Below are positions 37,801-52,000 of a stretch of DNA of 64,000 nt, piece after piece. This DNA comes from Climacium dendroides (taxonomy: Eukaryota > Streptophyta > Bryopsida > Hypnales > Climaciaceae). Within the stretch, counting starts at the first letter, position 1. Each line of letters opens with the position of its first letter. The position numbers and the translations under genes are program-made. Under the pieces are notes generated by a model. It saw only the letters and a program-made list of their open reading frames with translations. It was not told where the DNA came from and did not search any database. The stretch is from positions 25,897,345 through 25,961,344 of the forward strand of contig OX467089.1 in the NCBI GenBank assembly GCA_950106755.1. The letters are read 5' to 3'.

Positions 37801-39563
37801 TAAACCTGTTCGCATTCATAATAGCTCAATGGGAGTCAAAACAAGACATTATGAAATGAGCCTATTGTGCTTCCCTCAAAAGTTCATAACATTCTAGAGT
37901 ATTATATACCTTGCACCCTTCCATTGTAGCACAAAAATAATCTGAAGCACAAGAATATAGAATTGACCTTCTTGTGAAGCAATTCATTCCATTCTCAGGC
38001 ATAAATTCATGCCGAACCAAGACCTAGATGAAGATAAATAAATAATTCTGATGTGAGCCACACCTACCTTTGCAAACAAAAACATGAACTCAAGTTTGTG
38101 CACCAAAAGAATCTAGGCTCCTTTCTAGAATATCATGTTTGGAGCGTGTACAGGAGGGAATTTCAATGAATTTACATTTCCGTTGATTTCAGAAGTAGCG
38201 AAAATGGACATGAAAGTGTCCAAAATATGATAGTCACTTTATCAACCTACCACATAATTTTCAAACATCATAAGCATCTTCAAGCTTACCGGTGATCACC
38301 GATGCCCACTCATCCTGAAACAGAAAACTCGAAGCACGCAACACTGTTCGGCATGAATCGAGTACCGCTTCTTGTATCTTCTTGTCCAGCCTCCTCAATC
38401 CGGCAGTGGCCATGAGATAAACCCTGGTCTGAGATCTCTCCTTCTCAGGCACTTTCGTCTTCGCAAATTCAAGTTGCTCTTTCAAAGAAGCCCCCGCTAA
38501 ACTTGGATTCTCTGTACAAAGCTCAAATGAGGACTAAAATAGAGGATGCTAAAGCCGCTCGAACCTGTCCCTACGTCCTATACTGATCCCCTGTTACCAA
38601 CAGCAACTCATCTATTTGTACGCTTGTTTGGCCTTCAATTAGCAAGATGAATTGGCTCAATGTCTACGGCCAATGATCTTTGAATGAAATCGGGATTGTC
38701 TGGTATCACTTATACTGACATACAACCTCCCACTTGAATGCTTGCATAAGAAATCCATGCATTGTGATAAAAATTGGCTTTTATCTAGAAAGCCTGTGGC
38801 CGTTCCACCCAAAGTGATCTCTCCGCAGCTCATGTTAACCCTAACTGATATTGATTTAAATATCCTCTACCTCACGTATTATTAACTTATAAGAAGTGCA
38901 ACCCTAGAGCCGTCCTATGATTCCCAGCCCATTAACAGAGATTCGATTGAATAAACAGAGTGGTTTTACACTTCCACAAACATCTAATAGAAATACTGTT
39001 TTCGGGTATTTTGTAATTTTGTTTCAAATTACTGCAACGACAATGACCACTGAAAGGCAAGAGAAAGTATCGAACCAACCTGCAAAGGAAGATAACCCTG
39101 GCGTTCGTTTCAAGGACAAGGACTCCAACCCCACGAGATCCACCACTGGTATCAACCCATTCTTATACTGAAAGACGTGAATCCTGGACCCAGAGCTCCC
39201 CGCATCGATCACTACGCCGTACTTCTTTTTGCTGGAGCTCGACACTTGCCCTGAGAATTGCACCCCTCGTGCAAGAGAGATGAGGTACAAGGAGACCAAG
39301 AGGAACGACAGGACGAGCGTGAAAATGACCCAAAGACTCCGCTTGCAAATTAGGGCTGTGGGATGCGATCGGTTGGTGCCGTAAGCGTTTTGGTACTGTT
39401 GCGTCTGGTACCGCATGGGCAGCTGCGTCTTGTGAGGAGGGGGGAACGTGGACGTCGTCGTCGACCTCATTTTGTTGCTGTCTTGGCTTAAGGAGAGATT
39501 GCTTGCCGAGTTCGTGGTCGACCTTCGCATAAATCCCCCTATTCCCCCTCCAGTGCCGACCAT
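34886..39563 (-). CDS. APY: Apyrase (GDA1/CD39 nucleoside phosphatase), two membrane spans
   Basis: Hydrolyses nucleoside tri- and diphosphates; plant members act in the Golgi, endomembranes or at the cell surface. Nine exons on the minus strand: 39563-39080, 38511-38290, 37805-37693, 37292-37185, 36948-36894, 36613-36380, 36245-36148, 35710-35514 and 35150-34886. All introns are GT...AG, giving 1,776 nt and 591 aa with frame kept throughout. Apyrase conserved regions are present: VVIDAGSSGSRIHVF (about 117-131), YLMATAGLR (193-201), ANYALG (247-252) and GIVELGGASAQ (263-273), followed by FFYTSE and LLKYCFSTAYI. Hydrophobic segments at about 76-96 and 544-564 bracket the catalytic domain, as in CD39-type enzymes and some plant APYs. 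The basic cytosolic tail is RWRRSK. The 75-residue Ser/Thr/Gln-rich N-terminus before the first span is longer than in APY1/2. It is head to head with NDUFS8. Confidence 0.93.
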
Positions 39564-39786
39564 TCTCTCACATTCTGACTTCTTCCCACGCTATTGCAAC
39601 GGAGGATCTGCCAAATCCAGATCACTAAAAAAGAATCCCAAATCCGATGTGCTCGTTGTTCGATTACGGGTTCCAAACCAAACGAGCTCAAAAATCGTGC
39701 AATAATGATGAACGCGAGTATTCTAGAGCACCGCAACACGAGGCAATAATTACATTATCCCAAACGGAGGAAGAAGCTCAATGTTC

Positions 39787-39795
39787 AAACCCTAA
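39787..39795 (+). promoter_or_regulatory. Telobox (AAACCCTAA)
   Basis: An exact AAACCCTAA followed by ACCC. Teloboxes are common near the 5' ends of plant genes for translation and mitochondrial functions. A second telomere-like stretch (ACCCTAAACCCTA) lies in NDUFS8 intron 1 at about 40,677-40,689. Confidence 0.5.
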
Positions 39796-40388
39796 ACCCA
39801 CACTAATCACCAGATCTACAACTCCAAATTCTTCCTCGCGAGAAACCGAACACCGGGGTGTCTCCTGGAAGCGAAATCAGCTTCCCGAAGTACTACATTG
39901 AAACCCCAGCGCCCAACCCTGGAACTGAAGGCGCGGCACTACCAGCAGCGCGGTAATTTCTGTTCGAACGAACTATGCTACATTATTGTGGCAAGGCCAG
40001 AAGCGACGGTGTCCGTCGAAGAAAACACATACACGCGGGACCCCACACGCTATGAAATTCCGGAGGGAGTCAATGGCAAGGGAAGAGAGGGAGGAGATGG
40101 AAACGGTCAATGTAGGAATTGCAAAAAATTGTGAAAAATTGTGAAAAAAATGTGATGGAGAATCTAAGTAGAGCGATTCATCGGAAGATGATTTGTAGCT
40201 TAAGGACAGCGACGGCGATGGCGATGGCGGAAAGGAGAAATTGGGAAGTGCACATGGCGGGCCAAGCAGGCGATCGACCCACGGAGGTCGTCGCTAGCGG
40301 CTTGTCAGATGCATCATGGAGGACCCACGGTAACCTACCGCTGCTTATGACCGTGGCACACCGCCTGTGACCGTGGCACGAGCAATGG

Positions 40389-40394
40389 GGCCCA
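40389..40394 (-). promoter_or_regulatory. Site II-type element (TGGGCC)
   Basis: TGGGCC on the minus strand, 142 bp upstream of the NDUFS8 start codon. TGGGCC/T site II elements, bound by TCP factors, are enriched in promoters of plant nuclear genes for respiratory-chain subunits, which fits this gene. A six-base match alone is weak. Confidence 0.4.
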
Positions 40395-40535
40395 GCCCTA
40401 AGAGCGCGTGGAAGCCACAATACCGTCCACCCGCAACACAGAAAACAAGCCTCTGCCTCGCAGAATTCCTCCTCATCGTCGAGAATTTCAGTTTCCAGTT
40501 CCCTTTTTCGCCATTTGCACGAAATTTGGAGAACG

Positions 40536-43138
<2,603 letters not shown>

Positions 43139-43735
43139 CTTATCTCTGGTTGCTTGTTACAATGATTACGTTCGGAATAAAAGTACCGACTATCGCTCAG
43201 TTAAAAGATTTTGTACAACATTGGTGCCCTACTCGGTTGGTACTCCAGGTCCGGTGGAAGTGGAGAGCTTTTGATCATGTTTTTCACGGCTTTGGACCTG
43301 GCTTTGTACTTGCCTTAGATTTTTTAGCTGATTATGAGCAATTTATTCATCACTTTCAGCTTCTGTTCATTTAGTTGCCCATACTGTAGGTGGGTTTACC
43401 AAGAAAGAATGCTCTTTGCTCCTGTAGTCCAGTCTCTGGTGGACATGAGAGTGAAGCTTAAGATTGTTCAATGCAAACTTCACTTCGTGTTGCTGTGGGT
43501 AGTTTTGTGTAGTTGTGAGTTGAATTCTTCACCTTTGGTTGGTTAGAGGTTGTGTTTTGATTCCCTTTGCAATGATCAAATTGCTATATTGTCTTTGGAG
43601 TGTGGTATTTGCAGGTTCTTTTGCTTGAGGGTGTTCAGGAGTTGTCCATCAAGTTGTAGAGAGCCAATTTTGAATTGAATTTGGGACAAGTATATTTGAA
43701 AATTCCAGATTTATTTTAGGATAGAGGGAGTACTA
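43139..43735. other. NDUFS8 3' flank, with a Stowaway-like end
   Basis: The first few hundred bases are probably 3' UTR, and the frames there have no motif. At about 43,713-43,730, TTTTAGGATAGAGGGAGTA is the inverse of a typical Stowaway/mariner-type terminus (TACTCCCTCTATCC). I could not find the opposite end, so this may be a truncated MITE. Base composition drops to AT-rich right after it. Confidence 0.4.
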
Positions 43736-44699
43736 TAATAGCAAAGGCTTGTTCACATGAAATGTTATAATGAAATAGGAAAGATGATGAATAGAATGTA
43801 AATTATAAAGCCAATCATTGGCTAATACAAAGTATGTAAAAACATAGACAAGTGTCACAAGAATACACTTATAGTGGTATGATATTACTCTTCAAAGTAA
43901 AAAAAATATTATATTTTTGGATCCTTTTGTTTAACAAAAATTGATTCCAAACTTAGTGATTGTACTTCATTTAAAATTGTTGCATTGAATTTTTTTTTAA
44001 ATAGTATTATAATAATTATAATAATTTCAAGTTTAGTTGAAAATTTAAATTTTTAAAAGTTAATGTTCCTATTGATTTATTAAATCCTAGTGATACTTTA
44101 TGTGACATAAATCATAGAATTGAGATTTTATGTTTTTCTTGAATCTCTTAATTTAATCCTTAAAAGGCCCTTAGAGGCCCTTTATAGGACCTGGATTTAG
44201 CTTTATAAATCTTATTGTTATTTACGTACTATTTTGAATTCATGATCATTACTTTACTTTGAAATGAAAAGTATTTGGTCAATGTTTGTTTATCAAATAC
44301 TACCAAATTTATAATATATTGTTTGACTACAAAAGGCTTTTAGGCCATCCATGGATTAACTTTATAAAATATGATATTTAGGATGATTTATAAACATCTA
44401 ACTCATTACGTTGAAAATTAAAAAATATAAGAAATTGCACTTTGTTCATTTTCAACCTTATCCTTTAGGATTTTATGTTAATCTCCAAATTAGAATGTGT
44501 TATTGTAATCAATTGCATTCACATGTTTACTTGAATGTATTGGTAAAAAATGCCCAATATTTTTTATTCCAAATCTATTTATGAGATACTTTTGTAAATA
44601 TAGTAAAGTTCTTATTTCAAATTTCAATCCCTTTTAATGTAGGTAGAATGATTAAAGAATTTGAATTTATGCAAATTTTAGCTCAATAGAAATCAATTT

Positions 44700-46500
44700 T
44701 CTTTAACTTTAGGGGAAAAGATTCTATAGGAACTTAATTGTATGAAGCCCAAGGATCCATTGGGTTGTGCTCTTTTGTAGTGTCTACCTATACCCCATTC
44801 AAAGAGAACCTGAAGTTAATTTACTTTTAAAAGCTTCTAATGTGGTTGGTGTGAACCCTATAAACCCCCAATTTTCCATTCATGCATTTAAATAGCAAAT
44901 CCTTGTACGTAATACAAAAATAATGTAGAGTATTACAATAAAACAAAACTTGCTTGATATGAATCCTATAAAACTCCAATTCTCCACTCGCTAATATAAA
45001 TGACACCCACTTGTATATACACACAAAAGTAAATCCAAGTAAATTTTTAAAAATTGTTTTATGTGAATTCCATGCTTCTCAAATGTTTAGTTCACCAATT
45101 AAAATGGAAAACCCTTTTATCTACCCACTAAAGGAATTAAAAGGAATTTATTTTTTAAATGTCAAAGTTGTACCAACCTACATAAGTAATCCAAAGGAAA
45201 TAAAAACAAAATATAATGAACGTATTTGATGTGAATCCTTGTAACTCCAAATGTTCAATTCACCAATTAAAATGGCAAACCCACATATATACCTACATAA
45301 GTAATCCAAAGGAAATAAAAACAAAATATAATGAACGTATTTGATGTGAATCCTTGTAACTCCAAATGTTCAATTCACCAATTAAAATGGCAAACCCACG
45401 TATATACCTACTAAAGTAATCCAAAAAAAAATTTAAACAAAAAAACTTGGTTGATGTAAATTCCAATAAAATCCAATATTCTATTCACCAATTTTGAGGG
45501 CAAATCGTAATACCTAAATAAAAAAACTAATCCATAGTTTAAGAAAATAAATTTGAAGTTAAATTTCTAAAAAATGTCAAATTCACAATATTCAAACCTA
45601 AGATACAAAGTCTTTCTTTGATGAAGATTCTAATCATATTGTATTGTACAATGTGACAATGAAACCCCCCTATCAAATTCATTACATTTCATACCACATC
45701 AAATTTTAGAGATGGCTATTGTTCTAAATGAGGATCTGAAAAGGTGTGCAACCTTCAACAATAGAATTAAATATTGCTTGACTTTAGGAAAAGAATCCTA
45801 TGGCAATTTGAATGTGTGAGGCCTAACAAAAGTCAAGTTCTCCCATGGATTGTACTCATTTCATAGCATCCATGCTCTAGCATCACTATCTCAATCATGT
45901 ATTAGTGTCCCTACATTTGCACCTTAACCTCTTTGTGCCCACACTCTAGTGTATGTATTCCACTAATGTATTTGCACCTTAACCTCTTTGTGCCCACACT
46001 CTAGTGTATGTATTCCACTAATGTATTTGCACCCATTCTGATATGCCCCACCTTTCCAAAATTCCAACCTACTAAAAAAATCTTTTCCAAGGAAAATTAG
46101 CAATCTTGCATCTACGCCCATAGCCATTTGATTGCAAAAAAAGTATTTTTAGTCCCTCCTAAAGGCAATTGTCAATTTGAACACTATGCAACCCACATAT
46201 TAAATTCACCAATTTCAATGGAAAACCCTTACATAATTACATTTAGGCATAAAGATAATCCAAAATTAATTAAAAATAATAATGTGGTTGTTGTAAATCC
46301 AAAGCTACATTGTCATCCCAATGTTCTACTTAAACATTTAAATAACAATTTTTGTACAATTGTATATAGATATGAAAGCAATCCAAAGTTTTGCAATAAG
46401 ATCAAATGTGATTACCCTAAATCCTATGCAACCTCAATGTTCAAGAAGTTTAGTTGATCAATTCAAATACTTCATACAAATTTTGGTTAGTAAACAATAT
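44700..46500. repeat. Degenerate satellite-like array of about 110-120 bp units
   Basis: Units recur with an anchor such as GTGAATCCTTGTAACTCCAA then TTCACCAATTAAAATGG, at about 44,849, 44,958, 45,063, 45,231, 45,348, 45,457, 46,282 and 46,408, all in one orientation. Two neighbouring units (about 45,176-45,290 and 45,291-45,406) are nearly identical; the others are well diverged. A larger repeat also seems to exist: the block near 44,706 (CTTTAGGGGAAAAGATTCTA) returns near 45,783 (CTTTAGGAAAAGAATCCTA). Confidence 0.65.
45915..46031. repeat. 55-bp tandem repeat, two copies plus a start
   Basis: Identical units start ATTTGCACCTTAACCTC at 45,915 and 45,970, with a third partial start at 46,025 (ATTTGCACCCA). 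The perfect identity indicates a recent event inside the older array. Confidence 0.9.
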
Positions 46501-48735
46501 AATTGTATTTATTGTAATAGAGACATTAAAACATTGAAAGTTTACCATAATGCAAGATGACACAAGTCTTGACTTGGGCTCCCATGTCCTAAGCCCTAAG
46601 TCCAAGAATTAAAGGCATGCATGAAGGGATGGGTGCTGACAAATTGGATGCAAACTTATATTGGTAGAGTGCATGTAAACAACCAAGGTGCAAATAGTTA
46701 AGGCACGGGCTTTGTCCCTAAGTGTGAACATAATGCCTTAGCACAAAAGCGATCACCACCCACACGTCGCTTCCCCATCCATACTTTGAGAAGTGTCATT
46801 GCCTTTAACTTCTAAAATACCCCAAGGGACCTAAAGTGTCTTCACATAGTTTCAAGTCCAACTTAAAGTGCTCAAACTTTTGCATTCAATATCCAAATCC
46901 AAAAAAACTTACCAAAAAATTTGCGCTCTCTCTTCTAGTTTGTGTAGTAAAATTTTCAAATCAATTTATTAGTAAGTTGTTTGGAATGTTTGGAAGAAAT
47001 TCAAGGTTCAAAATCTCGAAATCATTGAATTATAGTGAACTTTGGGAGCTTGTTTTTTTTCCTCATAGTGACTATTGCCAATATTATTTATAAAAAAAAT
47101 TGTGCATATTAATTTAGTTTGTGTGGTTAAAATTTCATATCAATCCAAAAAGTTATAAGTAACTGAAAAGCATTTTAATAGAAGGAGGTTTAACCTTAGA
47201 TTTGTTTTTATTGCTATTTTTGACATTTCAAAGCCATTCTCCAGACACATTGAATCTATTGAATGATGGGTTTTTTTCACCAATGTGATAATATGTTGGT
47301 TTTGAATCACTTTACACTTTAAAGTTTCTTCATTTGAAGTTTAAAAAGCAAATTTCACCTCCAAATTTCAGCATCCTTTTTCAACACTAGAACATTATAA
47401 TCTTGCAACCTATGTAGCCAAATGACTCCAAATTTGATTCACGTCATCTACGTAAACCACTCATAGAAAATGGACATTCAATTCTCAGGCAGATTTTGCA
47501 CTGCAATGCTTGATTTTGCAATTTTGTCCCCGTAATTGGACATTACAAATTTTACATCCAACATCAAATTCTCATCCCAACTCTTCATCCAATTTTGTTG
47601 ATTTCTTGCAATAGTTTATGTTGGGCAATGGCCCTTATTATCGGACATTGTGCCAAATAATCAAGTCCTCATTGGGCTTTGCCCTCCTTTGCATTGAATC
47701 CCAAAAAGCCTCAGGCTTTTAGGGGTTAAGTTAGTTTTATGGAAGTCAAAAAGTTGACACTCCCTTGATTTTCACAGGTCACTCCCTATAATTTTGCGAA
47801 GTCAACTATTCCAATTCTTTTCTAGCAAACATTAACCCTTAAACATTGGGTTGGTGATCGTGGAAATTAGCCCTTTTGGAACTGTGTGACATCTAGTTTA
47901 AAAGAACCAAAAATATTCATTGGGAGTTACACTACTATAGAAGATTTTCCCTTTCCACCCCTAATTTTGAGGATGAATAGTTGCATTTCTGTCCTACACA
48001 GGAGAATTCCTTGTCATTCATTAGACAAAAAACGTCTACAGCGTTGTCGTTTATGGGTTAAACACCTCCATAGAAGTCCAAAAAAATCTTTTGGCTTTTC
48101 ACCAAGCTTGGCAATTCTTGTACATAGAAATCCGCCCAAAATTCATTCTAAAGACCACACTCCTGAGTTTCACTTCCAAAAGAATACAAAAACAAGCACT
48201 TGTGATTCAGCAGTTTGCCTCCCCATATCTGCAAAATCAACCAATGGCCCGGACTCGCAGCTCAATAATGTTACCCGACTCCCAGCTCACAGAACTCAAC
48301 ACTGAGCAGACTGTATACTGACAAATGAAATTTTCAGAGACCAGAGGGCCAGTGAATTGATTCACCGGACGCTTCGTGACATCCACGTCGAAAGACTGGA
48401 CTCACTTTCCATTATTCCTTTCAATTCAATGAGTAGAGTAGCAGCTAGTACTTACAAATGCAGGGCCGGCATCGATCACTCAGACACTCCAGCGTCTGCC
48501 AAATCAGAAAACACCAACTGAATTTGCAGAGCGAGATCGACTGAATGAATACATGACAGTTCCAGTACGCCTCACCAACCTGACTACGGAATTTCTCAAC
48601 AAAATTGCAATATGTACACAGTGTTACATGCATGTATCCTCGGTCACTCGATCGGCAGTTTCAAATTACTGCCACGAATTCGCCCTGGAGCACCAGCCTC
48701 GACGTCGAAGAAGAATTATTAATAAATAATCCTCC

Positions 48736-48755
48736 CCTCTCTCTCTCTCTCTCTC
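48736..48755. repeat. CT microsatellite downstream of the HHO-like gene
   Basis: An uninterrupted run of about ten CT/TC dinucleotides, likely in or just past the 3' UTR of the minus-strand gene that ends at 49,013. Confidence 0.85.
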
Positions 48756-49012
48756 GTTCTCTTCTACCTCTACACGGTCAGTGACAACACATAGCATTCT
48801 TGAATAGGGAGGCCTGGGTGTAACCTAGGGACACTGTGCATAGAATAATTTCTTGTACAGTACAATGACCCATTATTCATGGACAACTGGGAATTCGAGA
48901 TTTTCTACATGAAGGGAGCCTTGATTCGTTGGAAGCGAAGAGTCCCCGACCTTGAAGTTCAAGAATGTTATACAGTGGCCAGTGAGCTTTCCAATGCAGC
49001 TCCCTTTTTTCG

Positions 49013-52000
49013 TCACTGAGCTTGTTGTTGATTCACCTCTTCCTCTGAGGCCGTATTTACTCCCGTCGACTGTACAGTACTGCAAGCAACTTGAAGATTC
49101 AAGTTGGATTTCGGAAGCTCCGACGTCGTGGTTGCAGTAGGTTTGCTGCTGCTGCTCCGGATTTCGCTGCTGGCACGTTCGGCAGGAGTTTTCCAGCTAC
49201 TGCTGTCGGACTTCGCCTCTTCTTCTTCGTCGCTTTCGTCGTGGTACACTTCACTGCTGGGGCCCTGCGTTGCGCCGGACAATTGGCTGGTCACTTGCAG
49301 AGGTCCCTACAGAAGTATCCACATGGCACAGATTAGAATTTAACCGACTGACAGTTCTGTGAAGATCACATGGATCAAGCCTGCACGTGTGAATTCTTGG
49401 CAATAAGAGCGTGCTTGTTACCATGATGCACCATGCCCTAGTTGCTTCAAGGACTCTGAAATAAAACTAGAAAGAGATAGGATATGTGAGTGTGGTTCGT
49501 GAAGCATAATCCAGATTATATCACAAGGAAAATGATGTTTACAGTGCAAATAAGTCCATTCAACGTCAATCTATGCAATGTAAGCAATTAAAGCATAGCG
49601 CATCATGGAAACAACAGCCACAACTGAGCTATGGGGACTCAAGTGCCCACAAAGAACCTCGACGTAGTTGCTTACCCCACACATTATAGTCAGTTGATCC
49701 TAATAACAGTTCGAAAGGTAGTTTAAGATCAGAGTCTTCCGAGGAACTGAATATCTACAGTCGGAAAACGGAAAACTACTGACCATAACCTACAAATTAT
49801 GTCATAAATTCATCAGTCACAATTTCCGTCACATTTCCATCCACACAAATTTGATCCGTTCACTCTTACTAACCCTAATGACATTCCCCATACCTTCTCA
49901 ATGAAACCTTTGCAGATTGATGAAACCTTTTTGGTAAAGTTGCATTACAATGGGATCCACTCTAGTTATGGAAATAATTAAGGAAGTACCATCCCTCACC
50001 ACTCCAATGGCTCAAAATGTTATTTCTCATAACAAGGCTCTAATTTCACGTCAGCAAGTCCATAATTCGTTTCCATTTTTTCCCATTCTCTGTTTCTCCG
50101 CACCCAGATTTTGGCAAATACAAAAAAAAAAAAAAAAGTACCTGGGGTGAGCATTGCGACTGCGACCCCGCCTGCTGGGGCTCAAAAATGGGTTGTCGAT
50201 GGTGGTGCACCTGCACAGGCGCCCCGGACGCACCATTACTGATGCACGCGAAGTACGAGCCGTCCGGCGGCAGGAACTGCGGCGGGTGCTGTGTCGGGTC
50301 GTAGACGCCGGAAGACCCCGGCTGGGAAGACCCCGACGCCGCGTACTTCGGCGGCACCCAAATGCCGCCCAGCACCACCAGCTGTGGAGGCGGTTGCGCT
50401 CCGCCGGGCACTTGGGGGGATGGACTGGGCCGTCGAGTGTGCAACCGATATTTCTGCATGGCCACCAGATTTCCATATCAAGCGACGTACTGGTGTCAAT
50501 GGCAAGGAAAGTACTACCGGATTCTCGGCTAGGGACCCCCCTGCTGAATCGATGATCAGATTTTCATGCTAAAAATATTCTCGAGTACCATAGATACTGC
50601 TAAATTCGAATACTGTCTACATACTCGGAATCGAGGTTTTGTTCTTGACAACTGAAGTTAGCCCTAAAGTAAGCCCTGAAGTACATGGTGAAGTTAGCAG
50701 AGAAATAACCCTCATCGCCAATTTCGTTAAATTGGTGAGAATCGCCAAAAATTGTGACATTCATTTGCACCAAGCTCTGAAATCTAGGATTGGTATGGAT
50801 ATACGGGTCAGGCTGCGTGCCCTCAAAGTCGTGGAATTCCACCAAATTCGTTTTACTACTATTCCTGATGGCAGTTTTTCCCTGATCCCCTGTTCCTAGT
50901 ACAAAATCATTGGAGAAATTTCTGATAATTCCGAAACGGAAACAAGGGTAATCTAAGTTACACGAGAAAAACTCCTAAACTGCATACCCCTTTTAAGCAA
51001 TTCTGAAGTGAGCAATGTTTGTGGAGTAATGTTACCTGGAGGTGGCTCTTGACTTCATCATTCGTGAGCCCGTCCACCTTCATGAGCTCCCGTATTTGCT
51101 TCGGAGTGGCAACTGCACAAAAGTTCATTTAACCTTCTGTCAGCGAACAGCTCTCACTGCTGCTTTATGAAGCTCCTGAAGATGCATTCAAACAATCCCG
51201 AGGTAAAAGGACCTGTTGACCAGTACCTATCGTCGTGGGTTGTAAAACCAACAGTCAAGCTTTGAAAACCATCAATGCAACCTATAAATTCCAATATCTA
51301 ATTTAGACGAAATCACAGCTGGCGGAAGAAAATATCTGATTTGGACCTCACTGATTGGACAACTGGACTAAAAGATTCATGTGTAGATTCATCGAAGAGA
51401 CGGAGGATAAGTGAGAATATTAATTGAAATGCACTTACTTTGGCAGCCACCAAGCTGATGTAGAGCACTGACAAAGCGACGGTGCAGTTCAGGAGACCAA
51501 CATCTGCGAGCTTTGCGGTTAGACTGGGCGCCGCCACTGGAGCTTCCGGCACCTGAAACGGAGGTTCGAGGAGAATCGCTGGTCAGCGTCAATTGTAAAC
51601 TGATGAAAATGAAAAAATGAAAATAAAGACCAGAAGTACTAAACATTCTAAACTACAGGATTTGAACGAGCCAAAATTTGAAAAGGTTTATCTATTTGTA
51701 GTAAATAGAGGTAATAACCGGCAAAATATCACATAACAATATGGAGCAATACATAACATTCTTGAGCGAGCCCCTTTGCAACAATAGACCACCCTAGTAA
51801 AAATTAAGATCAACTCATATTTTGCATCCAAGACTTCAATTGAATTGAAAGTCCTTGATTTCCATCAATCATACACTATTGTTATAGGACACCAAAGAAT
51901 GTTATCAATTGTCTTGAGATGTCATTGGAAGAATATGTTGGATCACACACAACACTCATCATTTCATACTTTGCAATGAATGTCCATCTACATAAGCTTA

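Larger units (their letters stand above)
39564..40535. promoter_or_regulatory. Shared divergent promoter region of apyrase and NDUFS8
   Basis: 972 bp separate the two start codons, which face away from each other. The interval is more GC-rich than the intergenic deserts and should contain both 5' UTRs and core promoters. It carries a telobox and a site II-type motif (listed separately). Frames running through it on both strands look like shadows. Confidence 0.6.
43736..48720. other. AT-rich DNA with degenerate tandem arrays, no gene recognised
   Basis: Apart from the repeat arrays listed separately, only short frames are present. The frames at 46,128-46,560 lie inside the array. The frames at 47,886-48,321 (139 and 76 aa, overlapping in two registers) lack any motif and I do not call them genes. 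Confidence 0.5.

Noticed and set aside
43150..43546. 74-aa and 70-aa frames after NDUFS8
   Set aside because: No ATG context or motif of note; probably 3' UTR.
47886..48321. 139-aa and 76-aa overlapping frames
   Set aside because: Two registers of the same stretch, with no motif, no splice context and no recognisable family.
50046..50572. Several long overlapping frames on both strands (81-141 aa)
   Set aside because: They are shadows of GC-rich exon 6 of the HHO-like gene. Only the minus frame 50,453-50,142 joins in phase with its neighbours.
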